From Methanosphaera sp. rholeuAM6 (GTDB taxonomy: Archaea; Methanobacteriota; Methanobacteria; Methanobacteriales; Methanobacteriaceae): DNA of 11,899 nucleotides. The stretch lies in assembly GCA_003266105.1 (NCBI GenBank), contig MVAA01000107.1:1483-13381 (forward strand). The letters run 5' to 3'. Position numbers and translations under genes: made by a program. A model generated the notes under the pieces. That model was not told where the DNA came from. It saw only the letters and a program-made list of their open reading frames with translations, and did not search any database. This document shows positions 5,864 through 11,899 of the stretch, piece after piece; positions within the stretch are counted from its first letter, which is position 1; every line of letters starts with the position of its first letter.

Positions 5864-6750
5864 TTAGTAATTTTAGCACTCATGTCATCTGCCTGATGTA
5901 AAGCAATAGCTTCGGGTGTTTTAGGACTTACCGAAGAACCCCAACCCAATTCCACATCACCATGATGACTTAAAATTAAGTGTAGCAAATCTGTTTGTGT
6001 TTTTTCGGAAATGTTCAATGAACACATACATTCCTTAACCAGATGTCCACCAATAAATATATGTTCTATCATCGAACCCTCATCTGTCATTTCAATTTTT
6101 TCTGTTCTATAGTCATATGTTTCCGTTTTGCCAATATCATGTAATATGGCGCCAGTAATTAATAAATCACTGTCAATATCTTCATATATTGTTGCAATAG
6201 TTTTACAGATTTCTATAACTTCATTGGTATGAACTAATAAACCACCTTTATAATTATGATGATGTCTTTTTGCTGCGGGAGCTGTAATGAATTTTTCAAA
6301 GAATTCGTCATTATCAAACATTGTGGCTAAAACTAGTTTAAGTTCTTTATTTTCAATTTCACTTATTGTATTTATTAAATAGTTAATATGACTGTCCTGA
6401 TTTTCGATTTGTCTAATAAATTCTTCTTCATCATATGTTTTAGCTAAAATAATTCTTTCCAGTATTATATTGTATTTTTTAGAGTTAACAGGAAATTCCT
6501 GTACTTTTCCTACAATATTGTAAACTTTACCTTCTTCTATTTTATCAAATACATTATTAACATTTTTATTAAACATTCTGCCGATGATTTGTCCGGTTTT
6601 ATCTTGTAATACTAAGTCCAGATAAGGTTTATTGTTTTTAGTTCTTTTAATACTTTTTTCTATAACAAGAAACTGGCTAATTATTTTTCGACTTTCATTA
6701 ATTCTCTTAATAAAATCTGCTTCTTTTTTTGACAATTTTATTTCCTTCAT
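5851..6750 (-). CDS. YhaM-like OB-fold / HD-domain protein (putative 3'-5' exoribonuclease or phosphohydrolase)
   Basis: The 299-residue protein has an N-terminal OB-fold nucleic-acid-binding region (about 22-105, with LDLVLQDKTGQIIGRMF at 44-60) and an HD domain (about 160-290). Metal-binding candidates are H174 (GGLLVHT), H204-D205 (AILHDIGK), H230 or H236, H262-H263 (LSHHGD) and D288/D289 (HQADDMSAK). 'KRHHHNYKGGLLVHT' is the usual YhaM/CBF1 signature. Bacterial YhaM (about 310 residues) is a 3'-5' exonuclease with this architecture, so length and order agree; activity in archaea is inferred. There is no clear ribosome binding site before ATG 6750. An AAGGAA just inside the frame could instead serve TTG 6735 (codon 6). 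The gene begins 44 nt after the TadC-like stop, so co-transcription is plausible. Confidence 0.85.
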   Translation of the reverse strand: MKEIKLSKKEADFIKRINESRKIISQFLVIEKSIKRTKNNKPYLDLVLQDKTGQIIGRMFNKNVNNVFDKIEEGKVYNIVGKVQEFPVNSKKYNIILERIILAKTYDEEEFIRQIENQDSHINYLINTISEIENKELKLVLATMFDNDEFFEKFITAPAAKRHHHNYKGGLLVHTNEVIEICKTIATIYEDIDSDLLITGAILHDIGKTETYDYRTEKIEMTDEGSMIEHIFIGGHLVKECMCSLNISEKTQTDLLHLILSHHGDVELGWGSSVSPKTPEAIALHQADDMSAKITKSLE

Positions 6751-6794
6751 TAGTTTATATATTAATTTTTTATCAGTATGTTTATTAAATTTTT

Positions 6795-7661
6795 TTAACT
6801 TAAAGTTGGTTCCATTCTACTGATTAATATCATCATAAATATGATTATCATCGGAAAGAAGAATAAATATAATACCAGTAACAGTTCCTGCTTGATTATT
6901 GAACCCATAACGGTAGTTGCCGCTATAATCATTATGAACATTATTACAGGCAATAATACTGCAATAAACATGTATAACAACATTATTGCATTAAGTTTTT
7001 CCGAATATTCCTTGTATTTTATTTTCATGTTATATGAATTTTCATCAGCTATGGTGTTTAATGTATCTGCCAGGTTACCTCCATTGTTCAGTGTTCTGAT
7101 AATTTGACTAACTAATTTTTCCATACTTTGCAGCTTTGTTCTTCCTGATAGTTTTTCAAATGCTTCAACATAGTTTGTACCATACTGTATCTCATTAAGG
7201 GTTATTCCAAATTCGTCTGATAGTGCACCGTAATTTCCGTTTGCTATTGTTTTCATTGAATCATATAATCCTATTCCCGCTTTTAGTTGTGTTGACATTT
7301 GTCTTAGAGCGTAAGGAAATTTTTGCAATATTTCCTTTTTTCTATTGTCTTGTTTAATTTTTGGAAATACTTTTTTAATTAAAATAATTAAAACTGGAAT
7401 GAGTGTAATTATTAATATTAACTGTATATTCCTGGTTGATAGGGAGATTAATAGGATTAGTGCCGTTATCAGAATAATTTTATAATCAATTTTTCTTTGG
7501 TTCTTTGATGTTTCCCTTTTTATTATTTCATCGTATGTTTTATTTTGAATTTTGTTTTTTGGATTGGCCGTTTCCGTTTCCATATGATCCTTTTTTGAAA
7601 AAATTTTTCCATAGAAAATTATCGTTTTTGAACCAATTTTAATAAATACTTCTCTTAACAT
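6795..7661 (-). CDS. TadC/type II secretion F-like membrane platform protein
   Basis: The 288-residue integral membrane protein forms the membrane platform of type II secretion, Tad or type IV pilus-like systems, where it contacts the assembly ATPase. A charged cytoplasmic N-terminus (1-60) precedes two helices (about 62-98). A soluble T2SSF domain follows (about 110-225), with 'FPYALRQMSTQLKAGIGLYDSM' in part and a conserved 'LNNGGNLADTL' segment (191-201). A helix at about 226-252 and a last helix at about 259-281 end the protein. It carries a single F domain, about half the size of archaellum FlaJ, as in Tad-type systems. ATG 7661 has only a weak AAAGAG upstream. It starts 32 nt after the ATPase stop and is almost certainly co-transcribed and functionally coupled with it. 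No pilin gene is in the window. Confidence 0.85.
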   Translation of the reverse strand: MLREVFIKIGSKTIIFYGKIFSKKDHMETETANPKNKIQNKTYDEIIKRETSKNQRKIDYKIILITALILLISLSTRNIQLILIITLIPVLIILIKKVFPKIKQDNRKKEILQKFPYALRQMSTQLKAGIGLYDSMKTIANGNYGALSDEFGITLNEIQYGTNYVEAFEKLSGRTKLQSMEKLVSQIIRTLNNGGNLADTLNTIADENSYNMKIKYKEYSEKLNAIMLLYMFIAVLLPVIMFIMIIAATTVMGSIIKQELLLVLYLFFFPMIIIFMMILISRMEPTLS

Positions 7662-7693
7662 GTCTCTTTAAATTAATCGTTATTTACTTTATT

Positions 7694-9037
7694 TTAATAG
7701 TCGTAATATTTGTTCAATATTTGCTTAGTTTCATAGATGTTACTTCGTTTATTCGCTATATTTTGTTGTAAATATTCTTCACGCTTGGAAATTTCATCCA
7801 ATATGTCATGATTGGATAAACCTTTCATGTTTGCAATTTCATTTAAAGCATTGGAAGAGACGGCCACATATTCCAAAGCATCCTTTGAATAATCATATCT
7901 GTATATTTCATTGAGTTGTGGCGTGTTCTGCTCCATTCCAACCACTTCTGAAACTTCTGTCACTCTACGTATAATCCCTTTTTCCGGATGATATATTCTG
8001 TTCTGCATTAAGATAAAATCAATAGAATTTATCATTATTGAAGGAACATTCATGGGAGGGTTGGTTAATCTGGTAATGGTTTCCTGGGTGGAGTTTGCAT
8101 GTAATGTTCCCATTCCCGAATGTCCGGTATTCAATGCTCCAAACAGGGTTATTGCTTCTTTAGATCTTACTTCACCTACAATTATCCTGTCCGGTCGTTG
8201 CCTTAACGAATTTTTCAGTAGGACATCCATACTAATTTCCCCCTTGCCTTCAATATTTGGGGGTCTTATCTCTGTTCTTATCACGTGATCCTGTGGAATC
8301 TGCAGTTCCAATATATCTTCTATTGTTATTATACGTTCTTTTAAGGGAATGAATGATGTTAAAGTGTTTAAGGTTGTTGTTTTTCCTGAACCTGTTCCTC
8401 CTGATATAATTATGTTTGAAGGTCTGACATCCATTCCATCTATGTTTATCCATAAAAAGGCAGCAAGATGGGCACTGATTGAATTTGATTTAATCAAATC
8501 AAGAATTGTCAATTGTTCTTTTTTGAATTTTCTAATTGTTAGAGTTGGTCCATCTGCAGTAATCGGAGGTATTGTTGCATTAACCCTGCTGCCGTCAGGT
8601 AATCTTGCATCCAATATTGGGGTTTGTTTATCGATTTTTCTATGAACGTAATTTGCTATTTTATTGATGATTTGACGTATTTCTATTTCACTTAAAGTAA
8701 TGTCCGTTATCATCATTCCTTTAATTCGATGATAAACATATACAGGTTTGCTGTTTCCAATAATCATTACTTCCTCTAATTCGTCATCTTTTAATAGGCC
8801 ATCGATTTTTCCATATCCGTTCAGGTCATTTTCTAGCTTGTTGTAGATTTTATCCGAATTTATGGATTTTTGGTTAATGAGTGAGATTATATCCTCTTTT
8901 TCTACAGTAATGTTTTCGTCATTGACTTTTCTCTGAATCAATTCTTCTTTGATTTTCCGGTATTCTTCCTGTTCGATGGTTGATAGTTGTTCCATGTTTT
9001 TTGTTGTGTATTGTGGTAAATGATTTTTAGATTTCAT
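7694..9037 (-). CDS. TadA/CpaF-like secretion ATPase (type II/IV secretion, PilT/VirB11 superfamily)
   Basis: This is the cytoplasmic hexameric ATPase that powers assembly of pilus-like fibres or secretion. In 447 residues it shows an N-terminal domain (to about 200, with LDARLPDGSRVNATIPP at 142-158), Walker A GGTGSGKTT (213-221), the Asp box TIEDILEL (238-245), Walker B RPDRIIVGEVR (281-291) and the His box GHSGMGTLHANS (305-316). All expected catalytic features are present. 'LDARLPDGSRVNA' is characteristic of the CpaF/TadA branch. ATG 9037 has no Shine-Dalgarno; a minus-strand TATA-like CTTTTATAG (9071-9079) gives a predicted leader of only about 11 nt. An in-frame Met at codon 15 is an alternative start. 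The TadC-like partner follows directly. In Methanobacteriales, which lack archaella, such pairs are presumed to build adhesive pili; the substrate is unknown here. Confidence 0.92.
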   Translation of the reverse strand: MKSKNHLPQYTTKNMEQLSTIEQEEYRKIKEELIQRKVNDENITVEKEDIISLINQKSINSDKIYNKLENDLNGYGKIDGLLKDDELEEVMIIGNSKPVYVYHRIKGMMITDITLSEIEIRQIINKIANYVHRKIDKQTPILDARLPDGSRVNATIPPITADGPTLTIRKFKKEQLTILDLIKSNSISAHLAAFLWINIDGMDVRPSNIIISGGTGSGKTTTLNTLTSFIPLKERIITIEDILELQIPQDHVIRTEIRPPNIEGKGEISMDVLLKNSLRQRPDRIIVGEVRSKEAITLFGALNTGHSGMGTLHANSTQETITRLTNPPMNVPSIMINSIDFILMQNRIYHPEKGIIRRVTEVSEVVGMEQNTPQLNEIYRYDYSKDALEYVAVSSNALNEIANMKGLSNHDILDEISKREEYLQQNIANKRSNIYETKQILNKYYDY

Positions 9038-9049
9038 AATATTTCTACA

Positions 9050-9063
9050 GTAATATTTATTAC
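9050..9063. promoter_or_regulatory. Palindrome in the divergent promoter region, possible operator
   Basis: GTAATA (9050-9055) and TATTAC (9058-9063) form a perfect inverted repeat with a 2-bp centre. It lies 12 bases upstream of the ATPase ATG, between its candidate TATA box (9071-9079) and its start, where a bound repressor would block RNA polymerase. Both arms are AT-rich, so chance is possible. Confidence 0.35.
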
Positions 9064-9070
9064 ATAACTA

Positions 9071-9079
9071 CTATAAAAG
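9071..9079 (-). promoter_or_regulatory. Candidate TATA box of the secretion ATPase operon
   Basis: On the minus strand it reads CTTTTATAG, and its centre is about 38 bases from the ATG, so transcription would start about 11 bases before it. On the plus strand the same bases read CTATAAAAG and could serve as a second, upstream TATA box for the methyltransferase gene, with a start near 9100. Confidence 0.4.
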
Positions 9080-9100
9080 TATTACTTTCTTTAAAGATAA

Positions 9101-9108
9101 TTATAAAA
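9101..9108 (+). promoter_or_regulatory. TATA box implying a leaderless methyltransferase mRNA
   Basis: TTATAAAA at 9101-9108, preceded by a purine-rich AAAGATAA, is centred about 22 bases before the ATG at 9127. Archaeal TATA boxes lie about 26 bases before transcription start, so the mRNA should begin at or within a few bases of the start codon. This agrees with the absence of a Shine-Dalgarno. Confidence 0.5.
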
Positions 9109-9126
9109 ATCATCAAATATTAACTT

Positions 9127-10065
9127 ATGAAATGCACATGTAACGAAAGCTGTATAAAAAACAAGGAAGACACTTTACAAGAAATAAATAAAAAGTACTT
9201 ACCATGTTCTAATTGTAATACAAGGCAACTTAAAAAATCAATGCCCTTAATAAGACAGGTTAAATTATCTGATTTGGATAAAAATTATTTAAGATGTGAA
9301 TCATGTGGAAAAAGGCATATTGATATTGTCATGGCTCACGTACTAAAAATAATGATTGAATCAAACCAGATATCCTCTTCAACATCGATAAGGAATGTTG
9401 GAACACCATTAATATCTCCGGCGATAAGCTTAAGGGCATTGCCTTATTTACCGGAAAAATCATTGGTAATTATCACAACAACTTCCGATAAACAAACTGC
9501 AGAAAAAATTATTGAAGAAGTGCCTGAAATAAAAGCAATAATTAAGGGAGATACTCATCAAACAGTAGGAAAAATCAACGAAACTACAGATGCAATAGAA
9601 TATGAACTGTTGAGTGGCTGTGATATACGCTGCGATATACAATTTACGGATATTGAACCAATATTAATTTACAAACACCAATCAAAGTTACATATAGAAT
9701 ATCCCAAAGAGGAATCGCCTAAAATAAAACAGTTGGATGAAGTTCTAGACAAATATGAAAATCCTACAGTATTGGATGCAATGTGTGGTCCGGGTACACT
9801 GGGAATATATGCAATACTTAAAAACGCTAAAAAGGTACTGTTCAATGACATATATGAACAATCATTGGATTGCTTAAAAACAAACCTTAAAATCAATGAA
9901 ATACCAGATTCATACTATGAAATTACCAATGAAAACATACTTAATCTTACAGAAAAGCTAAACCAGAAGTATGATGTAGGAATTATCGATGCATTTCCAA
10001 ATGAGGATACCCGAAAATATGCCGAAGTATTGAAACAGGTATGTGACGAAATAGTTATCATCTAA
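9127..10065 (+). CDS. SAM-dependent methyltransferase with N-terminal zinc-ribbon-like region, substrate unknown
   Basis: The protein has 312 residues. The N-terminus holds C3, C5 and C9 and then two CxxC pairs (C27/C30 'LPCSNC' and C57/C60 'LRCESCGKRH'), as expected for a zinc ribbon. A middle region (about 65-200) has no motif I can name. The C-terminal part is a Rossmann methyltransferase domain: motif I VLDAMCGPGTLGIYA (215-229), an acidic end of the next strand (FNDIYE, D241) and a motif-IV-like IIDAFPNED (286-294). There is no NPPY, so adenine or glutamine N-methylation of the usual kind is not indicated; an RNA or protein target is possible. It is probably leaderless. It diverges from the pilus ATPase and ends in a 4-bp overlap with the convergent permease gene. 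The methyltransferase fold is clear; any specific function would be a guess. Confidence 0.75.
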   Translation: MKCTCNESCIKNKEDTLQEINKKYLPCSNCNTRQLKKSMPLIRQVKLSDLDKNYLRCESCGKRHIDIVMAHVLKIMIESNQISSSTSIRNVGTPLISPAISLRALPYLPEKSLVIITTTSDKQTAEKIIEEVPEIKAIIKGDTHQTVGKINETTDAIEYELLSGCDIRCDIQFTDIEPILIYKHQSKLHIEYPKEESPKIKQLDEVLDKYENPTVLDAMCGPGTLGIYAILKNAKKVLFNDIYEQSLDCLKTNLKINEIPDSYYEITNENILNLTEKLNQKYDVGIIDAFPNEDTRKYAEVLKQVCDEIVII

Positions 10066-11300
10066 AACAGTCCAAAATATGTTATGATCGATGGAACTAT
10101 CAGAACACCCATCAAATTACTTTTACTTAAATCTGCAGTATTTGCAATCAGTCCCAACGAAATACTTGTAACGTAACATAAAATAACATACCATAAGCAT
10201 CCATTTGTCAAAACCGTGAATGATAATAGGATAAAGGTTATCAATCCTATTATTATCATATTCATGGTTTTATATTCTATTTTTTGCATATTGTCTATTA
10301 GAAAATCACCTATTTTTATTGAAACAATGCATGCCGTTGATACACAGACCAATGATACAAATAAAAACAGTGTTATATGAGTTAAATTAATGTTTGGCAG
10401 GATATTGCCTATGTAAACACTTATTGCACTTCGTGGATTGTTTATCAAGTACAATGCAATCAATGAGAATAATGTATCTGATATGTTTACTCCACTATTT
10501 GTAATAAGAAACTCTTCAGGGGTTATGTTTTTGTTTAATGTTATGCTTTGAGCAATTATTGTTCCCTGAGCCGGACCAAGTCCCGGAAGTAATCCAAGTA
10601 TACAACCGGATATGCTGCCGGCAAATGCAGATTTTTTAAATTTATAATCTATTAATATGCTTTTATCATCACTTTGTGGAGGAATCTTTGATTTTGAGTT
10701 AATGCTAAAAATTAAACTGCTCACACTAAATAATCCTGATAATATTGCAAGTAAACCAAGATTATTTCCAACGTTGCTATTTAACACAAATAATCCTAAA
10801 ATTCCTGATACCAGGAATAATAATATGCTTTTATATCTTTTTTCTTTTTTGTTAAAATAAAATAACAGTACTGTCATTGTAAAAAGCAATAGAAAACCGA
10901 TATAATCTTTTAACAAACTGTATATTACAGGCAACAGTAATAACAGTAAAGGCATAATCAAAATCAAAATTATTATTGAAAGGAAGCCTCCGAAACTGGT
11001 TAACCGTATTGCCTGTCTTCCTTTTCCTTTAAACAACAGTCTATGTCCTGGCTGTATGCTAAGTATTGTGTCTTCATCGGGAATTCCCATCAACAGGGAT
11101 GGAATAAATTCTATCATTGCATGACATAAAGCAATGCTTACAAAGAAACAGCATAATGTTATTGGGGTGGTATGGTTGAGTATCTTTTCAGATATTGAAA
11201 AAATAATTATTCCGACAGTGTTCACGTGTAATCCTGGTGTAATTCCAGTAATTGTTCCTAAAACAATTCCTATAATAATTGCTAATATAATTTCTATCAT
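10062..11300 (-). CDS. TctA-like permease (archaeal DUF112 / COG1784 type membrane protein)
   Basis: The 412-residue protein has roughly ten membrane helices. It carries the two TctA signature motifs in the two halves: GTITGITPGLHVN (15-27) and GSISGCILGLLPGLGPAQGT (228-247), an inverted-repeat architecture. 'MGIPDEDTILSIQPGH' (71-86) is a further conserved segment after the first half's helices. In bacteria TctA is the large membrane subunit of tripartite tricarboxylate transporters and works with TctB and a periplasmic TctC. Archaeal homologues are usually alone, as here, so mechanism and substrate are open. The protein is shorter than bacterial TctA (about 500 residues). ATG 11300 lacks a Shine-Dalgarno; AT-rich TATA-like sequence lies 12-40 bases upstream. 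Its stop TAG overlaps the TAA of the convergent methyltransferase gene. Confidence 0.8.
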   Translation of the reverse strand: MIEIILAIIIGIVLGTITGITPGLHVNTVGIIIFSISEKILNHTTPITLCCFFVSIALCHAMIEFIPSLLMGIPDEDTILSIQPGHRLLFKGKGRQAIRLTSFGGFLSIIILILIMPLLLLLLPVIYSLLKDYIGFLLLFTMTVLLFYFNKKEKRYKSILLFLVSGILGLFVLNSNVGNNLGLLAILSGLFSVSSLIFSINSKSKIPPQSDDKSILIDYKFKKSAFAGSISGCILGLLPGLGPAQGTIIAQSITLNKNITPEEFLITNSGVNISDTLFSLIALYLINNPRSAISVYIGNILPNINLTHITLFLFVSLVCVSTACIVSIKIGDFLIDNMQKIEYKTMNMIIIGLITFILLSFTVLTNGCLWYVILCYVTSISLGLIANTADLSKSNLMGVLIVPSIITYFGLF

Positions 11301-11357
11301 AATATTTTTAATACTATATTATGAATTAGTAATACTTATACTTTATTACAAAATATT

Positions 11358-11397
11358 AAAAAAAGTAATAACTTAAAAAATAATCAAACAAAAAAAA
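11358..11397 (-). terminator. Multiple oligo-T terminator of the aEF1B gene
   Basis: Three T-runs in the minus-strand transcript (T8 at 11390-11397, T6 at 11375-11380, T7 at 11358-11364) follow the aEF1B stop within 65 bases. Such stacked T-runs are the usual archaeal end signal and separate this pair from the permease gene. Confidence 0.7.
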
Positions 11398-11423
11398 GAT
11401 GTTAATTGTAAATATAAGTATAT

Positions 11424-11690
11424 TTACATTAATCTGGTCATATGAGTAACTTCAACAGTTGCTACATCATCAAGAGCTGCAATTGCTTCTTCAGCAGGTT
11501 CACTTCCACCTTCACCATCATCAACAACAATGGTAACATTTAAAGCAACCAATCCAAAACCAATAGGTTCTTCTTCAATTCTTTCAAACTCTTTTTCGTC
11601 AACTGCACTTTTAATTGCTTCTTTTAATCCTTCTAATTCTACTTCAGGACTTTCAGGCATAACTTTTAGGGTAACTGCTACTTCTCCCAT
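11424..11690 (-). CDS. ef1b: Translation elongation factor aEF-1 beta (aEF1B, nucleotide exchange factor)
   Basis: The protein has 88 residues, the usual size for archaeal aEF1B (about 89). It acts in the cytoplasm to exchange GDP for GTP on elongation factor 1 alpha. The visible family pattern is an N-terminal strand 'VAVTLKVMPESPEVELEGL' in part, an acidic amphipathic helix, 'IEEEPIGFGLVALNV' (about 38-52) as the core strand, and the C-terminal 'VATVEVTHMTRLM'. It is strongly acidic overall. The start is ATG 11690: AAGGAG (11699-11704) lies eight bases before it, while the in-frame TTG at 11696 would be only two bases from that site. It follows the zinc-ribbon gene by 36 nt, in the same direction, and ends in stacked T-runs. 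Confidence 0.93.
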   Translation of the reverse strand: MGEVAVTLKVMPESPEVELEGLKEAIKSAVDEKEFERIEEEPIGFGLVALNVTIVVDDGEGGSEPAEEAIAALDDVATVEVTHMTRLM

Positions 11691-11698
11691 AATCAAAT

Positions 11699-11704
11699 CT
11701 CCTT
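11699..11704 (-). promoter_or_regulatory. Shine-Dalgarno AAGGAG that decides the aEF1B start
   Basis: AAGGAG on the minus strand ends eight bases before ATG 11690, giving the 88-residue protein. The T7 run at 11719-11725 just upstream could cause partial termination between the two genes. Confidence 0.75.
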
Positions 11705-11726
11705 ATAATTATTAAAATAAAAAAAT

Positions 11727-11891
11727 CTATGGTCCTTTGAAACCACATTCACAAGTATATTCATGTCCAAAAGTTCTGCATTTAGGACATCTGAAAATTT
11801 CTGCATCACATTCCGGACAATGGAATTTTACATAATCATCTATTGGTGAAATTTCTTGTTTACATGATGTACAGTTCATTTTTTCTGCCAT
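11727..11891 (-). CDS. Small zinc-ribbon protein (COG2888 / HVO_2753-like), 54 residues
   Basis: Translation from ATG 11891 gives 54 residues ending in TAG (11727-11729). Eight cysteines lie in four close pairs: C7/C10, C25/C28, C35/C38 and C47/C49, enough for two zinc sites. The C-terminal 'CECGFKGP' matches the usual ending of the archaeal small zinc-finger family predicted to bind RNA and act in translation (COG2888). The Haloferax member HVO_2753 has been studied as a two-zinc-site microprotein. Placement directly before aEF1B is, to my knowledge, a conserved archaeal neighbourhood and supports the call. Only eight bases upstream are in the window, so the ribosome binding site and promoter cannot be judged; Met5 is an alternative start. 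Confidence 0.88.
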   Translation of the reverse strand: MAEKMNCTSCKQEISPIDDYVKFHCPECDAEIFRCPKCRTFGHEYTCECGFKGP

Positions 11892-11899
11892 ATTATTCT

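Noticed and set aside
8052..8645. Plus-strand frames inside the secretion ATPase gene
   Set aside because: They mirror the conserved Walker and His-box coding region; the minus-strand protein accounts fully for the sequence.
11691..11696. TTG at 11696 as start of aEF1B
   Set aside because: It is only two bases from AAGGAG; ATG 11690 has the normal spacing and gives the normal family length.

Overview
The window is very AT-rich and looks like the chromosome of a methanogenic archaeon of the Methanobacteriales, most likely Methanosphaera or a close gut relative such as Methanobrevibacter. The grounds are archaeal-type genes (aEF1B with its zinc-ribbon neighbour, a short archaeal inositol-1-phosphate synthase used for inositol ether lipids, an archaeal TctA-like permease, a single-domain type II/IV secretion ATPase and membrane pair), TATA boxes close to start codons, several genes without a Shine-Dalgarno, and oligo-T transcription ends. 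The genus is inferred from gene content and base composition, not from a marker gene.

Layout. Positions 1-198 hold the 3' end of a DUF389-type membrane protein, followed by a hairpin/T-run terminator. A roughly 520-base spacer leads to a small six-helix HdeD/DUF308 membrane protein (718-1224) with a strong ribosome binding site. A second long spacer (1225-2068) holds terminators, palindromes and what may be the wreck of a small gene. A large YhgE/Pip-family membrane protein (2069-4327) follows, with two blocks of heptad repeats forming its extracytoplasmic stalk. It is a family common in Gram-positive gut bacteria.

From 4594 to 9037 four genes lie on the minus strand. In transcription order they are a TadA/CpaF-like secretion ATPase, a TadC-like membrane platform protein, a YhaM-like OB-fold/HD-domain protein, and myo-inositol-1-phosphate synthase. 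The ATPase and platform protein are 32 nt apart and form the core of a type IV pilus-like machine whose pilin is not in this window. The synthase is separated by about 150 nt and has its own ribosome binding site.

A short divergent promoter region (9038-9126) separates the ATPase from a plus-strand SAM-dependent methyltransferase with an N-terminal zinc-ribbon-like region and unknown substrate. That gene appears leaderless. It converges on a TctA-like permease (minus strand) so tightly that their stop codons overlap. The window ends with a minus-strand translation pair: a 54-residue zinc-ribbon protein, too short for an ordinary ORF cutoff, followed by elongation factor aEF1B.

I see no tRNA, rRNA, CRISPR array or intact insertion sequence, and no complete previously undescribed multi-gene system. 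The points most worth a second look are the zinc-ribbon methyltransferase, the palindrome in the divergent promoter, the overlapping convergent stops, the YhgE repeat stalk, and the possible gene remnant near 1538-1766.
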